Shown here piece by piece: positions 11,754 through 23,430 of a DNA stretch of 64,000 bases; the first letter of the stretch is position 1, and the number at the start of each line of letters is the position of its first letter. Under the pieces are notes generated by a model, which ran no database searches, was not told the origin of the DNA, and saw only the letters and a list, made by a program, of their open reading frames with translations. This DNA is from Perilla frutescens (taxonomy: Eukaryota > Streptophyta > Magnoliopsida > Lamiales > Lamiaceae). Location: positions 41,484,506 through 41,548,505 of the forward strand of contig BRKX01000014.1 in the NCBI GenBank assembly GCA_026008535.1. Reading direction: 5' to 3'. Both the position numbers and the translations under genes were made by a program.

Positions 11754-12815
11754 TGTTGAGAATAATGTGTTCCAGATGATGTTATCGCTTCGGGTGATAA
11801 CATTGAAGTCAATGTTATATCGGATGTGTTCCGTCATTCTCGTGACATCGAGTACAACTCTCTGGAAGCTAATCTTATCCTTTCTGGCTATTTAGGATTA
11901 ATTTATTTTAAATTAATCTGATTATTTTGTGATTTATGTCACATTTTAATTTTCACGTATTTAGGAATTTATTATTGAATTAAATCTGTGGTAATTCGTG
12001 GATTTTGTATGACTTTGAATTAGTCAAGGTCTATTTTGATTTTCTAGGAAACGTGATGTTCCCAATCTATCTTGAACACTAACCGTTGTGGGTAAACGTG
12101 GCTGCTGGAGTAACTACCACTATTATACGATGTTGAAGAACGTGTGAAACACATAGCAGAAAGCAATTATCTCAACACCACTACAGCAATGGGAAGTTGA
12201 AAGCGGTTGACTCAAGGCCACATCACATGTGTTCGTGGAGCAACTGATAGAGCAAGATAGAAGGAGTATTTAAGGTCTCCTTAGACCTTGAAATCATTTG
12301 TGCAAACAGGATTATCACCGTGGTTTGTGAGAAGTTCTGAAACTTGCATTTATTGTTGTCTTGAAGATCCAAGACATTCTCCTCAACATCTGTCTAGCGT
12401 ACCAATCAACTAAAGTTTAGATTCAGTTGTGTGTATAGGTTAGATAGTTAAATCTGAGAGTCTTTGGATTTAGATTGACGTGTTGTTTCTATCTATTTGT
12501 TTAGATAATGTTTGTTTGAGAGACTGTTCAAGTGAGTGAAGCTAGGATAGATCTCTTGTATGTTGTATGCATTGTTGTCAAATGAGTGAATCCAGAAAAC
12601 ACTTGTTTTGTTTTTGTATTTCACTTATGTTAATGAATTTTGTCCTGAGGCAATCACACACCGTAAGGAGTGTGATTTAAAACTTATTTTGTGCAAAGTA
12701 TTATTTACTCTTCCGCTGCAAGTTGACGGCATAGTGGAAACACTAGCTTCAACATTAAGTACAACTTTGTTGTTACATCCGAAATTCATAAATTTTTAGG
12801 TAACAAATTCTAACA
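11754..12815 (+). repeat. 3' LTR of a Sirevirus-like copia element
   Basis: It starts TGTTGAGAATAATGTG directly after the purine tract and ends TTCTAACA, so the ends are TGTT/AACA. The length of 1062 bp suits Sireviruses. A TATTTAAGG motif near 12267 could be the TATA box. The matching 5' LTR and gag-pol lie outside the window to the left. Confidence 0.65.
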
Positions 12816-12990
12816 TACAATATAATTTTTTTTATGATGATTTAGTTATTCTATGTTTGATTGAGTTTGCAATATTGGATTAACTAAAAAAAGTTATATA
12901 GTCCAAATTTTATTCATGTTTGATTATCATTTTATTCCTAAATAATTATCATTCAGATAATAATAATTGTCATATTTTCTTTAAAATACA

Positions 12991-13236
12991 TACTTCCTCC
13001 GTTTCTAATTAAGTGTCATTTTGGATAAATGCATACAGATTAATAAATTAATTGAGTTACATAATACACCTTTGTGTGAATATATTAAATGAGTTAAATA
13101 TAAATGTATGAATGCATTAAATGAGGGCATATATGTGAAAAATAAGAATTTTATGTCTCGAATTTGTAGAATGATACTTTTTTTTGAAACAAAATTAAAA
13201 TGATAGAATGACATTTATACAGAAACGGAGGGAGTA
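12991..13236. mobile_element. Stowaway-like MITE
   Basis: A 246-bp element with TA at each end and terminal inverted repeats: TACTTCCTCCGTTTCT at the left and the complement of TACTCCCTCCGTTTCT at the right. The match continues inwards with the (A)GTGTCATTTT / TGTCATTCT block. The CTCCCTCCGTTTC end is the Stowaway (Tc1/mariner) signature. It has no coding capacity. Confidence 0.85.
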
Positions 13237-14640
13237 TTAAACATACAAATTTATCTATCACTAACTATTTTATTAATATTTAATTTCATAATCATTGTTT
13301 GTAGTAAATGATTTAAAAATAAGATTCAATAATTTATAAATTTTAAAAATATTGATTCAAATTAAATTATAGTTGGATTAAAATATAATACAAAATCTTT
13401 TGTGAAAATACAACATTACATTAAAAATTTTTACAAACATAACAATACTATGAAACCTTAAAAAATATATAATATTACTATACATAGATAATTTCACTTT
13501 TAGTTCCATTAAAATAGGATCAAAACATTTTCAGTCTCATATATATGATTTTTTTGGTCGCAAATTTTTATATTTTGACTTTTCTATCCCATATTTTATT
13601 TTTTTTGGATTTTTTTGATATAAAACTAACAACTTACTTCATAACCGTTTGAGATTTTTAGTTTTAGGATCAAAAAAGTCGAAAAATAAAACTTGAGACC
13701 ACGAAAGTCGAGAATATAGAATTTGAGACAAAAAAATCTAGTGATATTAAAATTGCCGAAGTGTCTTTTATCTTGGATAATATCCTCTATTCCACATTTG
13801 TTTCCAATCCGTGTTCCACGATTGAATTTACAATTTTAATAATAGATATTACAAAAATAAAAATTAATTATAACATAATTGATATAGTCATATTTATCAA
13901 CAAAAAATTGGACTTTAAAAATAATCAACCATAATAATCATTTTTTTGAAAATTAAATACAAAAAAAAAAAATACAAACCCCAATTGGATAGATCAACCC
14001 TAATTAATAAGTGTAATATTAATTAAAACATAATAAATTAAAATTGATGAAAAAATAAAAAAATATATTATAAATTCAATCGTGAAATATAGATTAAAAC
14101 ACCAAATATGAATATGTGATATAGATCACCTTTTATCTATCATTTGAAATGATTTAAACTGAAAAAAAATACTTACATTTTATTATTATTAAATTTGAAA
14201 TTAACAAAATATCCTTCATTATTTTCTTCTATAATTAAAAAGGCACTGGATCTGGATCCTTTTTTCTTCTAGAATTTACCATGAAAAAGGGCATTGCGCG
14301 TAGCGTTCGCACGACTCTCACTGTGCTCTTCAGCGTTTTGTGTTTTTCTTTTCTTCTTGATCATGTCGGCCAACTTTTCCAAAGCTTTTTAACAGCGAGT
14401 GTTTACCCAGCTCTAAATTCGGATGAACAACTTTTTTGTTTAACTTCTTTTTTTTTTTTTTTTCAAACGCGAAATGTCTGTCCTCTCTCTGTTGCTTTAT
14501 GAGGGGAAGTTACAGGGAAACTTCGTCTTCAATTCGTACCGTGTTGGCGACTATATTAAGTTGACACGTAAACACTCGTTTTCCACCAAAACCAGGAAGA
14601 GATAAAAAAATATATATATATAATTTACAAGTGGTGGCCG
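13237..14640. other. AT-rich intergenic DNA with a MITE-like inverted repeat
   Basis: No gene is visible. At about 13495-13765 there is a diverged inverted repeat whose arms share GATTTTTTTGGTC/GTCTCAAA and the ATTTTGACTTTTC block, likely an old MITE. Poly-A/T runs fill the rest. Confidence 0.4.
14546..14580 (+). promoter_or_regulatory. core-promoter block shared with the intact ACA gene
   Basis: GGCGACTATATTAAGTTGA followed by CACGTAAACACTCGTT closely matches the block at 26324-26360, the same distance upstream of the paralogous start. CTATATTA is a plausible TATA box. It shows that the duplication included the promoter. Confidence 0.45.
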
Positions 14641-14649
14641 GTGGGAGAG

Positions 14650-17580
14650 ATGGGAAGTTTTACTGAGTGAGAAATGGGAACTGCAGCCGAAGCACTCGCC
14701 GGAGGAGGTGTTGCAGCGGTGGCGGGATGTTTGCGGGGTGGTCAAGAATCCCAAGCGCCGATTCCGATTCACCGCCAATCTCTCCAAGCGCCACGAGGCT
14801 GCTGAAATGCGCAGAACCAATCAGGTTTATTTCCTTTTCCTTTTCTTACATTACAATTGGTGGATTTAAAGAGGAAATAAAATTGTGAGTGGTCATGGCA
14901 GACAAATGGATTATGGATGTGTTGTATATTTGTATGGATTTGAACTCTACATCTGTCCGTGGGGTAAGAATATTAATGGAAGATGCGTTAAGTTTGTGTT
15001 CAATTTCCAGATTTGTTGTTCTAATTAATTTGTGATTTTTTTTTCCATTTTTCTTTTGTGAATTTGAATTTATTGTGTTTTAGTTTAGTTTTACAAGAGT
15101 AGCGTTGATCTGATTAGGATTTATATTTATTTTTTCATATTTTATTTTGGAAGAAATGATTATTAAGGTTGATTATTTTATAAATATGATTTATTTATTT
15201 TTAAATTCCAGTCATTGTATTAATAAATGTGTCGATGGATTATGTTATAATTAATTTTTATTTTTGTAATATCTATTATTAAACTTGTAAATGTGAAACA
15301 GAGAATCCTATCTGGTGTATCGGGAGCATGTGTCAATTTATGTTGATTTGCTTTCTTTTTTTTGGATGTCGAGGGTAACCCGCAGCCGCTACCGTGGTGC
15401 GCACTGGTAAACCCCGCCCCTGTGTAATAGCCTGCAAACCTACACAGGAGAGGTAAACCACACTTGGCAAGCCAGGTGTGACAGGCTCACACCTAGTGGT
15501 GTTGGTGGTGGGTCGAACTTGAGACCTTTGGCCTCAAGAAACACCACTCCACCACTAGGCCATCCCCAAGGGGACTGTTGATTTGCTTTCTAAACTTCAT
15601 ATGATTGGCATAGAGAAAAAAAAATCATACTTCATCCATGTCTAACTTAAAAATTCACTTTCTCATGCGAATGCTTAAAGGTATAGATTCTTTAACTCAT
15701 AAAAACATGAAGAGAAGAAAAGGGGTTTTGTTGGCCTTATGGTGAAACAACTTTTGCTCTTTCCTTCCTCTTGGTTTCAATCATTTTGTTCCATATTTTT
15801 TGAGTTTGTGGATTTGTCAAGATACGAACCCGTTTCTAAATGTGCTTGATAATATTGTGTGATGATAGGAGAAATTGGACATCGCGGTCCTTGTCTCCCA
15901 AGCAGCATTGGCATTTACTAATGGTGAGAATGTCTTCATGAATTCTTAAATGAGCATTGTGTGCTCGTCCAAGAATCCCAAGAGTAATTAACCAACTCGG
16001 GTTGCTAAACGATTGTAGGTGTGAAGTTAAACGACTATACTGTACCCAAGGAAGTTGAAGCTGCCGGTTTCAAAATTTGTGCGGATGAGTTAGGATCCAT
16101 AGCAGAGGGACGTGATCTGAAGAAGCTGAACTCTCACGGAGGAGTAAGAGGCATTATAGATAAGCTCGTCACGGATGGCTCCAACGGCCTTCCAACGACT
16201 GATAGGGAGGCCCTCAACCGCAGAAGAGAGATATATGGGATCAATAAGTTCCAAGAGAGCAAAGCTCGAAACTTTTGGTCGTTCATTTGGGAAGCCGTTC
16301 TTGATAAAACTGTCATGATTTCCATCCTATGTGCGTTGGTGTCTCTGGTTGTTGGCATAACAACTGAAGGATGGCCTAAAGGAGCTCATGATGGAGTTGG
16401 AATCATTGCTAGCATATTGCTCGTGGTGTTGGTCACAGCAACGAGGGATTATCGTCGATTCAGGGATATGGACAGAGAAAAGGAGGAGGTTTCCATACAA
16501 GTAATGAGGAATGGATCCCTGCAAAAGATGTCCATCCACGAGCTCTTGCCCGGTGATGTTGTGTATCTTACTATTGGTGACCAAGTCCCTGCTGATGGCA
16601 TTTTCCTTTCTGGTTCCCCTGTCTGGATCGATGAATCTTGTCTCACCGGAGAGAGCGAGCCAATGATGGTCAATGTCGAAAACCCCTTTCTACTGTCAGG
16701 AACCAAGCTCCAAGATGGCGATTGCAAGATGTTGGTAACCACTGTTGGCATGCGAACACAATGGGGGAAATTAGTGGCAACACTGAGCGAAGCAAGTGAG
16801 GAGCTTAGAATGAATGGAGTTGCAACGAGCATTAGAAAGATAGCCCTTGCATTTGGTATAGTGACTTTTGAACTTTTAGTTCAGAAGCTCATTGGTCGCA
16901 AATGGCAAGCAGGAAACACCTTCGCCTTGTCCGAGTACAATGCTTTGGAATTGCTTGAATACTTTGCGATGGCTGCAGTCCCTGAGGGACTACCTCTAGC
17001 AGTGGCGTTGAGCCTTGCCTTCGCCACGAAAAACAAGAGAAACAATAAAGATGAAGCAGCAGTGGGTGAGACAACCAAGTCCAACCAGATGGCTGTGGTG
17101 AAATCGTGCATATGCAAAGCACCGGACAATGCGGCCTCTGCTATACCTCGTGAGCTTCCACAACCCGTGATTAAAATACTTCTCCAATCGATCTTCAACA
17201 ACAACAGAGATGAAGCAGCATTACTGGAGTTCTGCCTGTCACATGGTGGGGATTTTCAGGCAGAAATAGAAAGAAGGCGAGCATGTAACCTCATACAAGT
17301 GGAGAAGCCAATGGGAGTAGTATTGCAGCTTCCTGTAGGAGGTCTGAGAGCTCAGACGAAAGGTGCTTCGGAGATTATTTTGGCTGCTCGCGACAAGGTG
17401 CTGAACTTAAAGGGGGAAGAAGAAGTAGTTCCCATGGATGAAGCAACTGTCACCCATTTGATGGAAGCTATGGAGCAGTTCGTGGCTCAGGCTCTTCGAT
17501 TTCTTGCAAACATGGAACTTCAGGAGCCGCATGTTGCTGTCGGCCGTTCATCTGGAGTCACTCTCCGGTTGGTTGAGTGA
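14650..17580 (+). pseudogene. degenerate autoinhibited Ca2+-ATPase (ACA) paralogue
   Basis: The gene model has three exons, 14650-14824, 15869-15923 and 16019-17580, with introns at the same sites as in the intact gene at 26457. Exon 1 keeps the calmodulin-binding region (VVKNPKRRFRFTANLS), but a 1-bp shift after the ATG puts the start out of frame. The 519-codon exon 3 stays open although several segments are lost. All of these losses are multiples of three: in the actuator domain, between TM3 and PEGLP, and a stretch that removes the DKTGT phosphorylation site. It ends at a TGA (LRLVE) before the GDGTNDAP hinge, so TM5-10 are missing. It cannot pump Ca2+. It is either a pseudogene or a truncated noncatalytic protein. 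Confidence 0.85.
15357..15575 (-). mobile_element. tRNA-derived SINE in intron 1 of the ACA pseudogene
   Basis: Read on the minus strand it begins GGGGATGGCCTAGTGGTGGAG (an A-box) and carries a B-box (AAGTTCGACCC) about 45 bases further on, then ends in an A-run. The flanks carry a perfect 16-bp duplication, TGTTGATTTGCTTTCT (15341-15356 and 15576-15591), typical of LINE-assisted insertion. It is about 219 bp and has no ORF. It sits in the intron between 14825 and 15868. Confidence 0.88.
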
Positions 17581-17683
17581 CTAAGATGATGCCGATCATT
17601 TGGAATTTTGCCCCTCTTTGCTTATATACGTTTCTTGTATATAAATCCTCTGTTTTTTTTTTTAATAGAAATGAAATCCGTTA

Positions 17684-17914
17684 GGCTTGTTTATTTCAAG
17701 GATTTACAATTGAGTGGATAGATAGTTTAGAATATGAGAGGATGGATAAATCATATTCTAACTTTTTAGGTGGGATACATATCCCACAAATAAACACACA
17801 AAGTTCATTTATCACGGGTCTTGGCCTCTTGGGTTATCCACCATTTTAATATCATGCAAAGTAAACATAATATAACTTATTAATTCACCTTTATCCATCA
17901 AAGTAAACAAGGCC
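17684..17914. mobile_element. Tourist-like (PIF/Harbinger) MITE, copy 1
   Basis: The termini GGCTTGTTTATTT... and ...AGTAAACAAGGCC form an inverted repeat, flanked on both sides by TTA. The interior has GTGGGATACATATCCCAC. It matches 43694-43917 in inverted orientation. It is noncoding. Confidence 0.85.
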
Positions 17915-17917
17915 TTA

Positions 17918-19128
17918 GGGTACAGCGCATATATATAGAGATAGAGACAGGGGTTTGGGTGTGTGAGAGCTAGAAATTAATCATAGATCTTAGATCTCTT
18001 AAAATTATCAATCAATAATTTCGTACAAAATAAAACATTACTAGATAACATGTCAATTTTGTTCTTTAATGTTTAGTGTAATTACACTTTAATTTCCGAC
18101 CTTTGAACATTTTAACACAAATGTTCTGATCATTAATTAATTACAATTTAAAACGTGACCTTGTAATATTTTAACAAATCTATCTATTCCAAATAATTTC
18201 AACCCCAATTGCTAAAAATGACATGGAATTTTTCACATCAACTTTATTTTGTGTCATAAATTAAAGAAATAATAATAGAGGCCAACTTATAATTTCCATT
18301 GAGGCTCTTCTTCCCCAAATGGTCTCTCTCTCTCTCTCCCTCTCGTCAGTTGTCTACCAACAAAATTCAATCACACCAATCGCCAACAACCACCCGCGAT
18401 GTCAACATCATCATTGTCGATGAAAGCATTCTACAAAATGAATAAAAAAATTCAAGCACAATAAGAAACGAAACTCAAATCTCAAATTGTCTCTCTTTTT
18501 CCAATCTCCACCGCCATTTTTGGGGCTATCAAAAGCAAGAATTTCTCTTTACTTTACAATAAAACATTAGCATACACACACATCCTGAATTCACTCTCCA
18601 ACAACTTTTGCATTCTTCTTCATCGATTGATTGTGCTTTTGCCCTTCATTCCCCCTGCTCATCTTTCCCTAATATACTAACTATTTTTTTCTTTTCTTGG
18701 TGTCGTAATCGTGTAATGGTGGTAGTCGGTGGTGGTGATATGTGATGGGTGGAGATCGGAAAAAAGAGGGATCATTTCGGGAACAAGAGCCTTGGTGGAG
18801 AATAGTTTTTTATTTATTTTTAATCTGATGTGGATTAAAAGATTTGCAAACCATTTTTATATTTGAGATCGAAATTACATGTCAAAGTACAGTCGTCCAA
18901 GTAGGATTTTAGTTATTAAAATTTGAATCCGGGATAAATTTGTTAAAATGTTAAAAGCTCGGGTATTAAATTATAATTGATTAAATATCGGGGCATTTTT
19001 GTTTAAAGATTCAAAAGTGAGTTATTAAAATTTAATTTATCCAAATTTTTACAACTCTAATTTTAAATTATTCTCCTAATAAACATCTAATTATAAAAAA
19101 AATGCATAACATTAAAACATATGAATAA
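17918..19128. other. intergenic DNA with a possible old long-inverted-repeat element
   Basis: No gene was identified. Sequence near 18075-18200 is a diverged inverted match to about 18900-19045 (arms share CTTTGAACATTTTAAC and ATTTTAACAAATCTATC-type blocks). The interior includes a CT-rich, UTR-like stretch near 18325. This is compatible with another Mutator-like element, but no target duplication could be found. Confidence 0.3.
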
Positions 19129-19164
19129 TAAAAATAAGGGCAAAGTTCCAATTTGATCTCATAA

Positions 19165-20112
19165 CACCAAATTTGGCACAGAAATCCACTCCAATGCTGC
19201 ACCAAATTGGTGCTGATGGGCCTCATAATATTTAATGAATTATTTTATTATTTAAAATCATTATTAAATAGATTATCCAATAAATTTAATTTAATTTATA
19301 AATTATATATTACTTAATTTAAATTATAAATCATCTACATAAATAAATAATTTTAATAAAAATACAATTAATTAAACACAATGAATAGAATGAAGTCGCA
19401 CATATTACAAATTACAACAAATTAACTTAAAAACACACTACAAATAATTAAAACTACTTGAAAAAAACATATTGATTACAAATCATTTCTAGATCCTCTA
19501 AGATAATTATAATATTGACCGAAATCGTTTGAAGAATTCTTAAACCTATGCCCTTCATGAGGAGATGATTAAGATTCACGAGTTTGGTTTCTTTTTTATA
19601 TAACTCTAATTTGTTCATCACGAATATATTTTCATAAGTGTTGTAGTCCCGTAATATTTTCACTAATTGTTAGATGATCATTTAAAGTACTTTTATTATT
19701 TCAAGCACGTTATATGTTATAATTTTTTAATAATTCATAATTTTTTAATAGTATATTTTTTTTAGGGAATATTATATTTTTTTTGAAAGTATATAATTAA
19801 AAGTTATTGATTTTAGATAATTATCATTTTTAGAAAAATAATACTACCTCCGTCGCAATAGCAAGGTCCCCTTTCTATTAAAATAGAGAGAGTAAATAAT
19901 AAGAAGGGGGACCTTGCTATTGGGACGGATGGAGTAAATCATTAAGCATATTCATATTTCAATTATAAAACAAGATGAAATCTTTAAGATAATATTGTTA
20001 TTTGGTGTAAAATTTGGTGCAGAGTGTTGGAGCTGTAAAAAATTTTGGTGCTGAAATTGCACCTATTTGGTGCAGATCTGCACCAAATAGGTGCTTAGCA
20101 TTGAAGATGCTC
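19165..20112. mobile_element. MITE-like insertion nested in the left TIR of the Mutator-like element
   Basis: The left TIR is interrupted between TCTCATAA and CTATTTGCATAGG, while the right TIR is continuous here. The inserted DNA is flanked by TAA (19162-19164 and 20113-20115). It carries repeated GCACCAAAT/ATTTGGTGC motifs and inverted CTCCAATGCT/AGCATTGAAG segments near its ends. The family is unclear. It contains the small Stowaway element at 19842. Confidence 0.5.
19842..19936. mobile_element. short Stowaway-like MITE
   Basis: TACTACCTCCGTCGCAATAG at the left pairs with CTATTGGGACGGATGGAGTA at the right, and the adjacent GCAAGGTCCCC/GGGGGACCTTGC arms also pair. The 95-bp element would fold into an almost perfect hairpin. 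The ends begin and finish with TA. Confidence 0.8.
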
Positions 20113-20558
20113 TAACTATTTGCATAGGAGCATTTTGGTCCTCGTTTATCTTTTTGGGCCAAAGTGATTCCATAAATATTTAAATGTTCAATTTGGTCCT
20201 TATTTTGATCTTCTAACTGACGGAGATAGAGACGAAGAGAAACGGCATTAATAATATATGTTAAAACACACACTTTTCTCACATACTTAGATTATTTCAT
20301 GCATTAACACACATTTTTTTACACAAATATGGATTGAACACAAAATTTCCTCCATTTTCACAAAGAAAATAAAACACATTTTTAGCAAAATCACTAAATT
20401 CTCAACATTCCCAAATTCAACAACCTAAAATTTACAATGTGTGATTTATTTTAGGGGTTAATGTTAAGGTTTAATCATAAAACTCCCCAAATATTTAATT
20501 CATTATTATTTCATCAAATCATCATAGCCACGGTGCTTCATTGTATCGAAGCCAAGAA

Positions 20559-20740
20559 ATGTCCATATTCAACAAATGGAGAACCAGGGCTTCATTCTTT
20601 TCCCTTTTCTTGGACAAAAGCAGGGAGAGCTTGAAGCAGCAGCTTCTTAATGCTATTGCGTCATTAGACCGTAGTGATGTCGCCACTGAGGAAGACCAGT
20701 GACTAGTTGATCAACTAGGCTGTTTTCTGGCTTGATTGGC
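20559..20740 (+). pseudogene. captured fragment resembling a plastid-lipid-associated protein (fibrillin)
   Basis: An ATG-started frame of 47 codons (20559-20702) contains SLKQQLLNAIASLDRS and ATEEDQ. After one stop codon the same frame reads LVDQLGCFL. This matches the start of the PAP/fibrillin domain as I remember it (LKxxLLxAIxxLDRGxxATxEDQxxVDQ), a plastid lipid-droplet protein family. Only this first segment is present, inside a Mutator-like element. It is most likely a transduplicated exon piece, not a working gene. The identification rests on pattern memory. Confidence 0.5.
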
Positions 20741-21238
20741 TCTTTCAATTTATTGCTTGTTTCATTGACTTTTTTTGTATTTTCCGACGCTTGTTTTTTA
20801 AGATGTAAATCTCGATTTTTGTTAATCTCTGCCCTAATATTTGAGGATTTTTATGATTAAACTCTAATATTAACCCCTAAAATAAATCATACTTTGCAAT
20901 TTCGTGTTGTTGAATTTGAGAATGTTGAGAATTTGGTGATTTTGCTGGAAAATGTGTTTATTTTCTTTGTGAAAAATTGAGGAAATTTCGTGTTCAATCC
21001 ATTTGTATGTTCATGTGTGAAATAATCTAAGTATGTGAGAAAAATGTGTGTTTTAATAGGTAGTGTTAACACCGTTTCTTTCTGTCTCCATCTCTGTCAG
21101 TTGGAGGATCAAAACAGAGACCAAATTGAATGTTTAAAATAATTATGGAATCATTTTGAACAAAAAAGATAAATAGAGACCAATGTGCACCTACGCAAAT
21201 AATTATAGGATCAAATTGAACATTTGCCTTAAAAATAA

Positions 21239-22007
21239 TTATCAATACTAAATAGTTCTAATCACTATTGTAATTTTATAGAACATAAATGCCAATTTGT
21301 AATTTTCAAAACATTAAAGAAGTTCTCAAATTATAATTTGTGATTTGAAATTGACACCACCCATCTCATATGTTAGATCATTATTTTGAATGGTTGAGAT
21401 TGACTCATAATTATCTTATCAAGCAATCTCAAACCATTGATTTGATCCATTTGTTCGGTTATTTGGAATGATTCAAAAGATAAGTGCCATTATTCTGATA
21501 TCTGATAAATTTTTTAACATGATAATATATATGTAATTCAGTATTTCTAATTAAGAGACACATAGACAATGTTTATAGACAACGCTTTAAACCTTTATAA
21601 TTTAATAAAATATAATGATTTAGTAAAAATTCATTTTCTTTTCAGGCATTGTATATTTTATAATAGAATCACATTGCTAACGTAGTATTATCGTAATGCT
21701 TATGAAATATTAACATATTATTAATGAAACATTATCATAATGCTAACTAAGCGTTACCATAATGTCAAATAAGCATTATTTGATCACTATTTTCTTAAAA
21801 ATAAAACTGCAAGGTGCAATTATTGATAGCTAGTGAGTAGGAGGATCATATTCACTACGATTGTAAAAGTGAATAACATGCAATTACTAAAACATATTTA
21901 AGTAATTATTACCTATAGACAACCTTAAATATGAGAGCATGATTTAATTCTACAACATAAACTAAAAGTGCAATTCAAACAATAAATATAAGTACGAAAA
22001 TATGACG
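21239..22007. other. AT-rich intergenic DNA
   Basis: I see no gene or clear repeat. A GCATTA/TAATGC-like motif recurs several times around 21660-21780. Confidence 0.4.
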
Positions 22008-22012
22008 AAATT

Positions 22013-22353
22013 TGAAAATTTATCTAATTCATGCAGAGAATAAACATGAAATATTTGCAAGCTTTATTTATCTAACAACTCTATTCAGAGCTCAATCAAC
22101 ATCAAACGTTTAGAGAAGTGTTTTCTACTATTTATACAAAGGAAGTAGCTTGTGAATCAAGCAAATCTAATTTACGGTAGATACACTCGATCCATGTGAC
22201 ATGGTGATCAACGGTGGTTGAGAGCTCCAAATGTGGTCCTGCATGCAATCAACTAGCATCCGTCCACGTGGCACAAGCTAAGCTGAAACAGTAGATATGC
22301 GACTTCATTCACCGAGCAGCAGCCATGCACACGTGGATCTGTGAATCTCTTTA
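22013..22353 (-). repeat. 3' LTR of the copia element
   Basis: It matches 24132-24472 over 341 bp. Its outer end in element sense reads TAAAGAG instead of TGAAGAG, so the canonical TG start is mutated here. The adjacent purine tract is the complement of AGCTCCCCACAGCC (22354-22367). Confidence 0.88.
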
Positions 22354-22364
22354 GCTCCCCACAG

Positions 22365-23430
22365 CCTCAACCCGATGAAGACCATCGAGGTGGAGGTTGG
22401 AGAGAAGGAACCTAAAATGAGGGCCAACCAAAGATTTAGTAAAAATGTCGGCCAATTGAGCATCAGTGCGAACATGAAGAGGCATAATAATCTAATTTCT
22501 GTACTGGAAATGAGCAAAGTGGCAATCAATGTCTAGATGCTTCATTCATTCATGATAAACTTGATTTTGTGTGATCTGGATTGCTGTTTTACTATCACAG
22601 TAGATAGGAATGGGGAGAGAAACTGAAACACCAAAATCATGCATCATATAAGTGAGCCAAAGCACCTCCCGAGTGGTAAAACTAAGACACCTATACTCCG
22701 CTACCGCAGTAGACAGAGATACAGTCTCTTGCTTCTTGCAACGCCAAGATACCAAACAATTTCCTAAGGAAATGCAATACCCTGAAAGGGACTGACGACT
22801 ATCTCTGCAAGTGCCCCAATCGGCATCGCAATGGACAGTGAAGTCAAAAGTAGGAGAGGTAGAATAATGCAATCTAAGGGAATGACTCCACTTGAGATAA
22901 CGAAACACATGAATAGCAGCATCCCAGTGACTCTTGGTTGGAGAATGAACATACTGGCTTAATTGTTGCCCAACAAAAGTAATATCAGGTCTAATGACAC
23001 CTAAATACAATAATTTCCCAATAATCTTTCTGTAGGAGTCAGGTTGAGAAAGGATATCTCCAGATTGTTGTAAAATAATGCTTGAAGGCAAAGGTGTAGG
23101 AGCTGACTTTCCTCCCAACAAACCCACTGTGTCTAAGAGGTCTAGAACATATTTTCTTTGACTGATATAAGTACTAGTATTAGTTCTAGAGATCTCCATT
23201 CCTAGGAAGAATTGAGCTTCACCCAGATCCTTAATGTTGAATTTTTCATGCAAAGAAACCTTAATCTCATCTATGATTCCCAAAGAAGGCCCCATCAAGA
23301 ACTGCATCATATGCTCTTCTTCAGCCTCTATCTTAGCATCTTCAAAGGCTTCACATGTACACGGCCTAAAATTTTTAAGTAAAGCTAAATCATCCCAAAG
23401 ACTATTCAAGTTATTGAAGTATACCATCAC
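22365..23430 (-). pseudogene. copia reverse transcriptase C-terminus and RNase H
   Basis: The frame covers KFNIKDLGEAQFFLGMEIS, the reverse transcriptase connection to RNase H (YRKIIGKLLYLGVIRPDITF), and RNase H itself with CDADWGTCRDSRQSLSGYC and a KKQETVSLSTAVAEYR segment. After a stop following VYHE, the same frame continues with KHLDIDCHF and LADIFTKSL, the usual copia pol end. The catalytic polymerase motif is missing, so this is not a working enzyme. Its N-terminal part is fused to the gag remnant upstream. Confidence 0.85.

Larger units (their letters stand above)
19138..21229. mobile_element. Mutator-like element with long TIRs (Pack-MULE candidate)
   Basis: The ends are GGGCAAAGTTCCAATTTGAT and the complement of AGGCAAATGTTCAATTTGAT. 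TIR arms of roughly 400 bp extend to about 20500 on the left, counting across a nested insertion, and from about 20830 on the right. TAAAAATAA flanks both sides (19129-19137 and 21230-21238), a perfect 9-bp duplication as expected for Mutator. There is no transposase. The unique centre (about 20500-20830) holds a short gene-like fragment. The A/T-only TSD is low complexity, but it falls exactly at both TIR ends. Confidence 0.75.

Noticed and set aside
14281..14502. 73-codon ORF with a hydrophobic stretch upstream of the ACA pseudogene
   Set aside because: It ends in a poly-T derived phenylalanine run and is not conserved in the corresponding upstream region of the intact paralogue.
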